Assembly: GCA_949152475.1 (NCBI GenBank)
Contig: OX424558.1
Location: 40,354,751 to 40,418,750 of the forward strand
Direction: 5' to 3'
From: Terebella lapidaria
Lineage: Eukaryota > Annelida > Polychaeta > Terebellida > Terebellidae
Length of the DNA: 64,000 nucleotides
A program made the position numbers and the translations under genes. Positions 48,371-60,492 of the stretch are shown piece by piece; within the stretch, counting starts at the first letter, position 1; each line of letters starts with the position of its first letter. The notes under the pieces were generated by a model. It saw only the letters and a list, made by a program, of their open reading frames with translations, did not search any database and was not told the DNA's origin.

Positions 48371-50330
48371 TGGAGGCTCATCATTGGACGTTATCACCAT
48401 AGTAACCATTGAACGTCAGCAATAACGCGTTATCACCATAGTAACAACTGAACGTTCACCATAGAACATCACTACAATAGTAAGAACTGAACGTTCATCG
48501 AAGAAACGTCATCACCCACCATAGTAACAACTGGAGGTTCACCATAACATGTTATAACCATAGTAACAACTGGACCGCCACCATAGAACGTCATCACCAT
48601 AGTAACAACAGTTACTGGAGGTTCACCATAACACATTATAACCATAGTAACAACTGGACCGCCACCATAGAACGTCGTCACCATAGTAACAACTGGAGGT
48701 TCACTATAACATGTTATAACCATAGTAACAACTGGACCGCCACCATAGAACGTCATCACCATAGTAACAACTGGAGGTTCACCATAACACATTATAACCA
48801 TAGTAACAACTGGACCGCCACCATAGAACGTCATCACCATAGTAACAACAGTTACTGGAGGTTCACCATAACACATTATAACCATAGTAACAACTGGACC
48901 GCCACCATAGAACGTCATCACCATAGAAACAACTGGAGGTTCACCATAACACATTATAACCATAGTAACAACTGGACCGCCACCATAGAACGTCATCACC
49001 ATAGTAACAACAGTTACTGGAGGTTCACCATAACACATTATAACCATAGTAACAACTGGACCGCCACCATAGAACGTCGTCACCATAGTAACAACTGGAG
49101 GTTCACTATAACATGTTATAACCATAGTAACAACTGGACCGCCACCATAGAACGTCATCACCATAGTAACAACTGGAGGTTCACCATAACACATTATAAC
49201 CATAGTAACAACTGGACCGTCACCATAGAACGTCATCACCATAGTAACAACAGTTACTGGAGGTTCACCATAACACATTATAACCATAGTAACAACTGGA
49301 CCGCCACCATAGAACGTCATCACCATAGAAACAACTGGAGGTTCACCATAACACATTATAACCATAGTAACAACTGGACCGTCACCATAGAACGTCATCA
49401 CCATAGTAACAACAGTTACTGGAGGTTCACCATAACACATTATAACCATAGTAACAACTGGACCGCCACCATAGAACGTCATCACCATAGAAACAACTGG
49501 AGGTTCACCATAACACATTATAACCATAGTAACAACTGGACCGTCACCATAGAACGTCATCACCATAGTAACAACAGTTACTGGAGGTTCACCATAACAC
49601 ATTATAACCATAGTAACAACTGGACCGCCACCATAGAACGTCATCACCATAGAAACAACTGGAGGTTCACCATAACACATTATAACCATAGTAACAACTG
49701 GACCGTCACCATAGAAGGTCATAACCGTAGTAACAACTGGAGGTTTACCATAAAACGTCATCATCATAGAAATAACTGGAGGTTCACAATAGAACGTCAT
49801 CACTATAGTAACAACTGAACGTTCACCATATAACGCCGTCACCATTTAACAACTGGAGGTTCACAATAGAACGTCATCACCATAGTAACAACTGGGGGTT
49901 CACCATAAAACGTCATCATCATAGAAATAACTGGAGGTTCACAATAGAACGTCATCACTATAGTAACAACTGAACGTTCACCATATAACGCCGTCACCAT
50001 TTAACAACTGGAGGTTCACAATAGAACGTCATCACCATAGTAACAACTGGGGGTTCACCATAAAACGTCATCATCATAGAAATAACTGGAGGTTCACAAT
50101 AGAACGTCATCACTATAGTAACAACTGAACGTTCACCATATAACGCCATCACCATTTAACAACTGGAGGTTCACAATAGAACGTCATCACCATAGTAACA
50201 GCTGGACAGTCATAATACAACATCATCACTATCTAACAACTGGAGGTTCACAATAGAACGTCATCACCATAGTAACAACTGGAGGTTCCCCATAACACGT
50301 TATCAACTGGACTGCCACCATAGAACGTCA
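48371..50330. repeat. 78/39-bp minisatellite, right part
   Basis: About 45 half-units of ~39 bp (CATAGTAACAACTGGAGG and CATAGTAACAACTGGACC types alternating), with higher-order blocks. The period keeps a 457-residue minus frame open (48472-49845), which I regard as spurious. Confidence 0.93.
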
Positions 50331-50792
50331 TTATCTTAGTAACAACTGTATGACCATTATAGCTTGTCATCACTACTGTAATAACTGTACAGTGACGTTA
50401 TCTTGTAATTTTAATAGTAACGCCATCTTGTGATGTCAAAAGTGACGCTATCTTATAATGTAAATAGTGATGTCATCAACAATCCTCTAGCTACGCAACG
50501 ATTGACAACTTCGACCCCCGAAAAAAATTCAGCCTGGTGATTTGAGCGTGGTAAAACGGCGGTGGGGTGAAGATTCAAAATGTGGACACCGATCTACAAT
50601 GCGTATCGACGCAATTGTGACTCAGCGACTATGGTAAATGATATGGAAGCGAACGAGGCGGTGGTAGGGTCTAATATTTATTAAAATATTTAATCCTCCC
50701 CGCAAGCGATGTACACTGCGAACAGTTGGATGTGATGATCGCGATGTGACGATCAGCATCCACTGCACAGAAATACTTGTGATACACTTTGC

Positions 50793-52850
50793 TCATCTGG
50801 CCTTTAGTGAGGTGATGCAGTTGCAGGTGGAGAGCAGCATCTGGCTGGGAACAATGCTCATTTCAGTAGTAGGTGAAAATGGAGTTGATTGCTTGACAGT
50901 CAACACGCCATCATATCCAATTGTCATACACCGAATAAAGTGCTTTGCATCATGGATTTTAGTCACTTTCTCTGATGGTCTGATGCCCTGGGAATATGGG
51001 AACAATCCTGTAAAACAACTGTAACTGAAACCGCTCGAACCGAGGCTTGTTCACTTTCCATGATGAACTGGCAAATCTAGCAGTCTTTGTTTTGGCACTT
51101 CATGGGGTGGCGAGATGCATAACCAGCAGGAAGATTTGAGGCACCGGGTGGCACTGTACCTGCGGTGTCCTGCGCAGTGAAGAGAGGTAGGTGGAAACCC
51201 TTGCACTGGAAGAAAAGTGTTCTTTCCGCAGCTTTTCATAAGCTTGGCCACAAGGTTTTGAGTCGTTGAGTATCTGTGTTGTGTTGTCCGACTGCATTAT
51301 GCATGACCCAATGGTTGACTGTTGCACTTATTATGGCCAAGGCCTTCCACTTCACAAGGGAGCCATTTATTTTGTTGTGGTTTGAGATTTGAAGAGAAAT
51401 ATCCGCCAAAGAGCAGTTTGTGGTTTCGTCGAATGAACAACACTGAACCAATTCCAGAGTTGGCGACAGCGCCATCATTTGTGATGATGAGCTGATCACT
51501 TTTCCTAGGCACAGTGATGATTTTTTTCAGAGCATTCTGAGCAGCGGCAAAGGCACCGATGAGAGGTTCTGTCCACTGGATGTGATCTCGCGAATCCTTG
51601 CCAGGTGTGGCTTCCTCAAGTGGAGTCAAAAGCATGCAGTACTTGGGAATACATGCTTTGAGGTTTTTGTATGAGCCACACCACGACCTGTAAGGCCTTG
51701 ACCGTGGCTTTCGGCATTCTGTGAGAAGGTTGATCTTTTGGGGGAAATAGAAATATTGCCTTCAGACCATACCCAGCCTGGGATTGTTGTTGTTTTTGGA
51801 CAGATGATAGTTTTCTTTGCTGAGAGACGTAGATTGTTTGTTTCAATATTCCATGATACGCATTCCCAGGTGGGTGACTCCAACATCTTCTGGTTTTGCC
51901 AAGACACCCAGTTGCTCAAGCTCATCCATTTAGTTCTTTGAGGAGTTCCATATCTTTTCTGGGATACAAAGGTATGCGACTTTTGGATGGCGGAAGTTGG
52001 ACTGGGCCCATGTTAATTGCGGCTCTGAATTTTCCAGACACATGGGTTGAAAACTTAGTGAAACTGTTCACCCATTTCTATGTTTGAGATATATATATGG
52101 CCCTTGTAGTTCGGTTACCGGTTTGCATTGCATCTGCAATGATGTTCATGCTATCTTGTGGGTTTCTTGCCAAATGCACCTGAGCAACGTGTTGGTTTTT
52201 CTTGAAAGTCACGGGAGTGTCTGACAGGTTGGTAATCTGTACTAATACCCACGCAGGTTGTCATTGCAGGCACTAGCCAACTGGGATGTGAAGAATCACA
52301 TTGAAGTTCAACTGCAATCTCTGTATCCACAGGGAATTCAACTGGAGATGGCAACTCGATGTAGTCACCAGATAAGACAGCTTCATTGTGCTGGGTGTTC
52401 AACAAAAAAGACTGTGTTTTCCTGATATGGAGACTATGATCTGTAGCAAACGAGAATGCGTGACGATATGATTGCCCCCAATGACGATGCGATCATTGGG
52501 AATGTTTCAAAGTATTTTGTTCTCTTTCAGGAAAGGCATACCTGCATGGATATCACAGTCAAGCTCCTTGACAAAAATAGCCTGTAGTTTGCCATCAGTT
52601 TGGCTAGCCGTGTGTTTGTTTTTTGACCAGCAGTTTGCCTCCTAGCTGCATCTAAATTTGGCCCATCACCAGTGAAGCCACGTGTGGGGTTATCGGTTGT
52701 TAATTTATCCCAGGTGAAACCATCAGCTGAAACGGGCAGAAATTGTCATCCCGTTGGAGTGTGTATGTTGTGTTTCCAGCTTGTGTAGGTGGAGAATGTC
52801 TCCTATTCGGTGATGGCTTGTGTGCTTTAGCCATTGTTAACTGATAGGAT
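50793..52850 (-). pseudogene. decayed LTR-retrotransposon pol region
   Basis: Minus-strand frames, broken by many shifts, contain in order: a protease/RT linker-like segment (52151-52405, LSGDYIELPSPVEFPVDTEI), the end of RT (51626-51925, GNISISPKRSTF), RNase H (51297-51635, SDQLIITNDGAVANSGIGSV and KWLPCEVEGL), NDSKPCGQAYEKLRK (51100-51327) and an integrase-proximal segment (50793-51005, PSEKVTKIHDAKHF). Recognition is from memory of invertebrate Gypsy/BEL-like Pol proteins. No LTRs are identified nearby. Dead copy. Confidence 0.7.
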
Positions 52851-52927
52851 CGTGCGGACTAATGGCATCGTTGCGCTTCCGTAGAATGAAGGCCGTGTTA
52901 AAATTGAGTCTTTACGTCGGCCTATTC

Positions 52928-53185
52928 GGCCCAAGTATCATACACTGCGCCTCCCTCTATATTCTACAAGGATTAACAAGGTGACAGACGGATTAAATGA
53001 TATTCATTTAGTTGACGAGTAGTATTAAGGCCCAGTGGGCCCAAGTATCATACACTGCGCCTTGATACTACTCGTCCACTACATGAATGCCATTTAATCC
53101 GTCTGTCACCTTTTTAATCCTTATTGAATATAAAAGAAGGCGCAGTGTATGATACCTGGGCCGCGCAGTGTATGATACTTGGGCC
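52928..53185. mobile_element. nested palindromic MITE
   Basis: GGCCCAAGTATCATACACTG plus CGCC occurs at 52928-52951 and 53038-53061, and inverted at 53139-53162 and 53163-53185. Between them, a second inverted pair (AAGGTGACAGACGGATTAAA and its complement) forms long arms. Non-coding. Confidence 0.8.
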
Positions 53186-54351
53186 AAATATTCACTCAAA
53201 CCTTTGAGAAAGTTCTGTGTAGTCTCCAGGGTTGGATCTTTGATATCGCTACCACCACGACAATAATAAACACCAACAATTTGTTGAACGACAAGTGTCA
53301 AATTCTCAACACAACTTTACTCGTGAGTGCAACACGGCAATATCGGGGTTTGTGTTCGAACCCTCGACAACCCTCGGCCTGAAATCCGCACCTGATTTTA
53401 TACGATTTATTCTTGATAGTGCAGAAATTGCTTGCTCATTGCTCTACATGTTATATGTTTGGCATCGCTTTACCTCTGTTTTTTTAAACAGATAGAGTCA
53501 ACACATAAATTAAAATCAGACATCGGAATTTAAGTTAGTATTTCAGAGGTCAGCGTCGTGTTACTTCGTTTTTCAATCGTTATTTGAGAGGAAGTGTTTA
53601 TTCACAATTCAATAGCAGCACCATCGTTTTCGTCCCATCGAAATATCTAATGATAAAGAATGAATCAATTTAAAACAGGTCACAAGTACGTAAGAAATGA
53701 TATGGAACACACATGAAATCCCCCAAATCATATTACGTATAGGTCGTTCATCTTGCTGCCGATCTCGATGTCCAATGCCAAAAGTATAGATTAAACCTAT
53801 ATGTATTTTTGAGTTGATGATATACTGCTCATTATATTCTTGTAAGCACCTGAACAAAATGTGCGTAGTCGGGGAGAATTTTCTTGTCCCCGGTTCATGG
53901 CATTCGCACCGGTTAACGGAAGCGCGTAATCGCTGTCCAGGATTAGTTGGTATTATTTTTGCATGGATCACCCAGCAACAAAGGGTGCAGTGGTCCACAG
54001 CCGGCAGCACCGAGCCCTGATCCCTAGAACACAGCGAGCTAAGCGCCGTGCCGCCCGAGCGTCGGGCCGCACCCACAGATTTCCATGGCGACTGACTTGC
54101 ACACATTTTTTCCTCACACACAGGATCACACCACAAATACTGCTAATCCCGCCTCCATCCTGCGGCTACCCGGCCCCGCTCCCTCCACTGATCACGATCG
54201 ATTGGACTTTAGAAAACATTGCCGACGGTTCAAGTTCAAATACGACAATAAGGGATTGCTCTGATTGCAGACCCTTGCCTTCCAGGTCGACTCACGATAA
54301 TTGTCCGGGCCCCGGGCCCCGGATATACTAAACATAGCACCAAGGGTGCTG
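53186..54351. other. gene-free stretch with GC-rich patch
   Basis: A GC-rich patch at 53990-54310 yields overlapping frames on both strands without family resemblance. It might be a promoter-like island, but no gene is attached to it in view. Confidence 0.35.
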
Positions 54352-55812
54352 TAGCTTACCGGCAATCATGTGAATTGCATAGAATACTGAATACATATAA
54401 ATCGTTACACTGATGTTAAAATCAATATGTTAAAACATCTTCATAAATGTTGATAGAAACACATTTTCTGTATGGACTATAATACGAAATCAAGTTACAT
54501 CTTGAAAGATTTTTGTTGTTAATGACAAATTTTCACAGATGGTCGATTCAAAGGCAACAAAACTTATATACATCACAAACGTACATAAGGATAATCTTAT
54601 ACATGATTTTGAGGAAAACTGTCTGAATAGATTTCGATGAAATGACCACCAAAAGCCAAATTCATCGTTTTTTCGACAAAAAAGGTCGTTTTGACCTTTC
54701 AAGGTCATTGAAGGTCAAATTCAAGGTCACCACTCAAACCGCAATATATGATTTCCCATTTGAATGTGCCAATACTTAGGCTCTATCTTGAAGTGTTCTA
54801 TGAGATTACTCTGCATATCTCCCATTATGAAGGAAAAATTGGGTGAAATTTTCTAAGTCCTAAAAAATTTTCAAAGGTCAAAAAAAGATTTTTTTTTTTT
54901 TTTGCTGGAAATGGCTCAAAACGAATAGTGACTTGATTTGGGACAAAAAAATTTTTTTTTGCCGACTCGTCAAAAAATCAAAATGGCCGCTCCACGCAGA
55001 CCGTCATTTCAAAGGCAACGAAATTCATACACATCACAAAGGTACAGAAGGAGAATCTTATACATGATTTTGAGGAAAATTGTCTGAATAGATTTCGAGA
55101 AAATGACCACCAAAGGCAAAATTCATCGTTTTTTCGACAAAAAAGGTCGTTTTGACCTTTCAAGGTCATTGAAGGTCAAATTCAAGGTCACCACTCAAAC
55201 CGCAATATATGATTTCCCATTTGAATGTGCCAATACTTAGGCTCTATCTTGAAGTGTTCTTTTAGATTACTCTGCATATCTCCCATTATGAAGGAAAAAT
55301 TGGGTGAAATTTTCTGTCCAAAAAAATTTTCAATGGTCAAAAATTTTTTTTTTGCTGGAAATGGCTCAAAACGAATAGTAACTTGATTTGGGACAAAAAA
55401 ATTTTTTTTCGCCGACCCGTCAAAAAATCAAAATGGCCGCCACACGCAGACCGGCGATTCTAAGGGCAACGAAACCTATACATGTCATAGAGGTACATGA
55501 GAGGAATGTTTTGAAACAAAAATCTCAAAACTGATCAGACAGTTTTTGAGAAAATGGCCACCAAAGTCCAAAATTGGCAATTTTTCATCAAAAATGGCCG
55601 CCAAATCGGCAAAAACGATTCAATCAAAAAAATTCCAAAAACATTTTTAGATATTGGCCTAAGGTATATTGTGACAAATTTATGGGGAAATTCATCATGC
55701 CAAAAAAAGTTACAGATCCGGACGGACGACGGACGACGGACGGACGACGGACGCCGGACGACGGACGAAAAACCACGATAATAGCTTATCGGCCCAAAGG
55801 GTCGGTAAGCTA
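54352..55812 (+). mobile_element. family-A inverted-end element, copy 4, with internal duplication
   Basis: Ends TAGCTTACCGGC (54352) and GTCGGTAAGCTA (55801-55812). A block of about 470 bp is present twice in tandem (about 54535-54970 and 55005-55435, marker ATTCATCGTTTTTTCGAC). GACGGACG tail at 55717-55770. Confidence 0.85.
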
Positions 55813-57290
55813 AAAACGCACTAATTTCAGCTGGTTCCGTTTTGCGAGGTCTCCCGCAGTGACGGGCAGGGAGTGATTCCACGGTGGACATACGTTGCGC
55901 GCTATTGTGCGGGCTTCGCCCGTTTACTATGCTGTGAACTTTAGTTCACAATGTCTCATGTCAGATGTCAGGGATATTTGTGTGGTACAGCGGGGGTCGC
56001 AAATATTGTCACTCTGTTTGCCACTCTGATATAACGCTGATGTAATAGAATCATATTAAAATCGCATTTAGAATAGAATATAGGCATATGCGCATAAAAA
56101 AAACTGGAGTGAAGACTCGAGCACTGGGGAATAATAGGCGAGATATTAAATTAATTCATAAATTAAAAAACAGCAAAACATTTCCTCCGGACATATTCTT
56201 AACACTTTCCATTCCTACTATTCTGTAGCTTGTAGCTTATTAGCCAAGGCCTAAACTGCACACCCATGGCTACAAAGGCTAGCCTACCTAAAATGTTGCC
56301 GTTCGGTATGACAACATTGCGGATATATTACCTCGTGTTGTCATCTGTGATTTTAGAAGCAAAATTACTCAATTTGTTTCGATGACGTTATGCTGTGAAG
56401 CTGAGAAAGTTGAAAGTTTCTACCCGGCGCTAGCAATTAGTCGTGTTGTACTATTGAGTTGAAGTGAAAAACGACGTGCATGGGGTTTTGAGCGCCAGGG
56501 ATGAACCAACACCAAAGTTGAGCCACAGGACACTAAGATGGCCGCCCATATAAACGAGACGCCATCTAGGCGAGTAGGCGACGCACTTGCCGGAATTCTC
56601 AAGGTCAAAGGTCATATTCAAGGTCACCTAAGAATAACCGTTCGATATGTTACAATATGGTCCTAGTTTGAACTCTCTACCACGATTAGTTCCGAAGTTA
56701 TGGTCATTTATGTGATTTTGACCTTTTCCTTGACCTTGACCTTTGACCTTCGGTCACGAAAATTGTGCATTGCTTGTGCCTGGAGATATAGATTATACTT
56801 GAATAATTTCATCAGAATCGAACAAGAATTGTGGACATTATGACCTTTTTAAACTTCGAAAAATTGACGTTTATGACGTCACTGTGACGTCAATTACGAA
56901 CGTTACATCTCAAATCTAATGACGTTCATTTAAAAAATGACAACATATTTGGAAAGTACTCTCGAAGACCTTTCAAACGAGCTACTACTCGCCATATATG
57001 TCTTCCTATATGTTCATAATGCAAACATCATTGATGGTTTATTGAGTAAAAGGAAAACATAGCAGCCATAAGGCTGAATATTTGTTTTTGACATGATGAA
57101 AATGGATAAACAACACACATACATACAGGTAATAAAATAGACACACACTGTGGTCCACAGTTCATGTGTGATGGAACTAGGTACTAGTATTTAAGTGTGT
57201 TACAGTACATAATGGGGCTGTGGGCAAAGCGTTTTGTCTCTGATTGACGGAACATAGCTCTATCTGCAAGCATTTCATCTATAGAGACGA
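55813..57290. other. gene-free stretch with AGGTCA-rich fragment
   Basis: 56600-56760 contains several AGGTCA/TGACCT half-sites as in family-A bodies. No gene supported. Confidence 0.4.
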
Positions 57291-57299
57291 ATCTGGGCA

Positions 57300-57720
57300 T
57301 TTTTTTTTTACTAAAAAAGGCTGTTTTGACCTTTCAAGGTTTTTTTTCCCGACTCGTCAATAATTTAAAATGGCCGCCACACGGAGACCGGCGATTCTAG
57401 GGCAACCAAACTTATGCACAGAGGTAAGGGGAATATTTTGAAACAAAAATCTCAAAACTGATCTGACAGTTTTTGAGAAAATGGCCGCCAAATTTCAAAA
57501 TTGACCGTTTTTCGACGAAAACGGCCGCCATTTTGAAAAAAAAAATTATGAATAAAAAAACTAAAAAATACCCCCTTCTCAAATCATTTTAAGGTATCTT
57601 TTCCAAAATTTTCAGAAAGACTGGACCGTAAACTGTAAATGTGGACGGACGACGACGACGACGGACGTGCGAACGGACGGGCGCTACGGGCGGACCCAAT
57701 GTTGAATTTCCTATCTTAAC
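57300..57720 (+). mobile_element. truncated family-A element
   Basis: Carries the body phrases AAATGGCCGCCACACGGAGA, TTTTTGAGAAAATGGCCGCC and the GACGGACGACGACG tail, but no left repeats. Confidence 0.65.
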
Positions 57721-57827
57721 TTTCCCCGCAAGTCCTGAAACAAGAAAATGCAGCTAACTGCGGGAGACGACATTAGAGCTCGGGCATATCACCAGAACCA
57801 CGACAGCTGAATGTATCTTACACAATG

Positions 57828-57902
57828 CTCCCCCGCCCCCCCCCCCCCCCCCGCCAAAAAAAATTGAACCATATCTCCCCCCCCCCCCCACACACACACA
57901 TA
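57828..57902. repeat. poly-C/CA low-complexity tract
   Basis: Two C runs of about 19 and 10 bases separated by an A run, then a CA repeat. Confidence 0.85.
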
Positions 57903-58734
57903 ATTCCAATTCATTCCCGTATATTATCATGAAACACATAGGCCTACTTCAATCATATTCCTAATAAGTAAACATTTTACTTATACAGATATGCCTGATA
58001 AAATTATATTGAACCTCAGTAAAATATCCTTGAAATATTGGAAACTATGAGGAATATCTGCATGTGATATCATGATATAGCTAACACATGCATACTGGGA
58101 AAATTAAAAGACAGTTTAAAATAAAAAGGCTTCGCAACCCAGCATGGAACACCTTGTCATGTGATAAAACACGTCAAATTACGGTAAATGTAGTCGTGGT
58201 ATCGCAGTATCCACATTACGCCAAAGAAAGCCGCACGCAAGATTCCACGTACATGCCTGCACGGAATGCTGCACAGAAAACTGTGCTTTCCAAAATACGC
58301 GTCATTGCGGTAAAATTTGCTTTGCATTCTGGGAACGTGGATTTCCATCGGCTCCGCCATTTTGACGTTTTTTCAGACGAGCTGAGCATTCTACGTAATT
58401 TTCTCAAACCTAACACATCGATTTATGCTTTGTATATCTGTGGAATATTCAAAGTTTGCCATCAAATCGAAAGATTTTATGTCAAGGCCGAAGAAAATCC
58501 TCATTTGAAGTAGGTGTACGAACGTTTACGCCCCAAAACGGGCGTTGGCATGAAACCTCCACAAAAAAGTCAGCACATAGACATGTAGAGAGCTGGGGGC
58601 TCCGCCCCCATCGCTCTAATGTCAAAAAAATCTCCGTAAAACCTCACTTTGGCTTAACGTAGTCCGCAACAAACAGTGAGGTAACGAAGAGTCAAAATCT
58701 AAACGTCATTTCTTGAATATTAGGCCTATCTCTT

Positions 58735-59560
58735 AAAAATGACATATTTTATAGAGTAAATGATCAGCATCCTAATACTGGAAAGAAAACAGGGGGTCAC
58801 CGTGCTCGTTTCTTCTATACTCTGATTTTTCTAACTTGTTTACACCGGTTTTCGACGATATTTATGCGATGCGGAATGCTATCGATCTATAACTTGGTAT
58901 ACTTCACCTAGGAGTTAAACGGCAATTTTCTACCGAATTTCATACTTATATCGCAAAAATTGAAGAAGTTGGCAATCTACCCCAATGTTAAATTTCAACC
59001 CAAAACGGGTTCTCGAGAATCTGAGCATATTCGAGGGTTTGGTCCTGTCTCTATCCATCAGGATTCGAAGTATTATTGTATATTATTTTGGACCAGAAGA
59101 CACATTGGGTGTATTCTGCACAAACATGTTATTTCGTAAGATTGCACCGCTAGAAAACCGAGCAAATGCACAAAATTTTTTGCGGACCCTGAAATTCAAT
59201 ACTAGAGCTAAATTTAACATTGGGGTAGATTACCAATTTTCGAGATAGAAATCTGAACTTCGGTAGAAAATTGCCGTTTGACTCCCAGGTGAAGTATGCC
59301 AAGTTATAGAACGATACCATTTAGCACCACAAAAATATCAGCGAAAAACAGTGTAAACGAGTTAGAAAAATCGGAGTATACATATTCGATCGAAATCACA
59401 CACATTTACCTAAAATGACATAAATTATGGCATTTTTTGCACATTTTTTCGTCCATATTCACATCTTGCATCGTGTTTTCCATGCGAAAGGATACGGTGA
59501 CCCCCTATTTTCTTTTCAGTTTCAGGATGCTGAACATATATCATTATGAAGCTCTAGACT
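58735..59560. mobile_element. family-B foldback element, copy 2 (long arms)
   Basis: Inverted arms: about 58752-58997 against 59213-59550. Shared markers are GGGGTCACCGT, CTCTGATTTTTCTAACTTG, TGGTATACTTCACCTAGG and CTACCCCAATGTTAAATTT. The loop at 58998-59212 is unique except for a 50-bp segment also found at 60019-60072. Confidence 0.8.
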
Positions 59561-59631
59561 ATGTGGACACAGTTATTTATTTGTTTGGAGCGGACTACCT
59601 TAAACCATGGTTAGGGATCATTTTCAGTTTT

Positions 59632-60492
59632 TAGGTTACCGTACCTATGGTCCGATAACCTATTGCCATGGCGTTGCGTCCGTCGTCCGTCGTCCGTCCA
59701 CATCTGTATCTTCAAAGTTTACAGGCGGATTTTTCTGAAATTTTGCACAAAAATGCCTAAAAATATTTCAAGACGGTTTTTTTATAGTTTTTTTATTTCC
59801 GCATTTTTCCAAAAATGGCGGCCATTTTTAACGAAAAATGGCCAATTTTGGACTTTGGTGGCCATTTTATCAAAAACTGTCTGATGAGTTTTGAGATTTT
59901 TGTTTTAAAAGATTCCCCTTATTTACCTCTATGATGTGTATAAGTTTTGTTGCCCTTGAATCGCCGGTCTCTGCGTGGCGGCCATTTTGAATTTTTGACT
60001 GGTCGGCGAAAAAAAAAAATCTGAGCATATTCGAGGGTTTGGTCCTGTCTCTATCCATCAGGATTCGAAGTGATAGCTGGAATTGAAAGTCATACATACC
60101 ACTTCTTTTGGTGACATTGAACTTGACCTCAGATGACATTGAGTGCTATATCTCAGTGTCATGTCCAACAAGAAATGTGTAAATTTCGTCTATAGACAAA
60201 AGACTTTCAGATAGACCTTGTATTTGTAGTTTGAACATACATGAATACAAGGTTATATGCTGCACACTTAATGATGACATTGAAGTTCACGAAGATGACC
60301 TTGATTGGTTAATCTGAACGTCATATCTCACCTGTCGTGTTTCAACTAAAATTGTCCGGTAACCTATCTTAGCCCTTAGGCTAATTTTTCTCCCCCTGAG
60401 CTTTCTCCGTAAACCCTTCTGGTACGCCCGGACGGACGGACGCAACGGCACGTCCGGGCAATAGGTTATCGGACCATAGGTAAGGTAACCTA
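59632..60492 (-). mobile_element. family-A element, copy 5, inverted orientation, long terminal inverted repeats
   Basis: Left end TAGGTTACCGTACCTATGGT, right end ACCATAGGTAAGGTAACCTA. Both ends carry the GACGGACGCAACG tail, so the inverted repeats are about 60-70 bp here. The body includes the ATGGCCGCCAT phrases in reverse orientation. Confidence 0.8.

Noticed and set aside
48472..49845. 457-residue minus frame with Met/Val-rich 26-residue repeats
   Set aside because: Follows from a stop-free 78-bp minisatellite; no other support.
53609..54331. Frames of 122 and 175 residues on opposite strands
   Set aside because: GC-rich patch with mutually overlapping frames, no family resemblance and no splice or promoter support.
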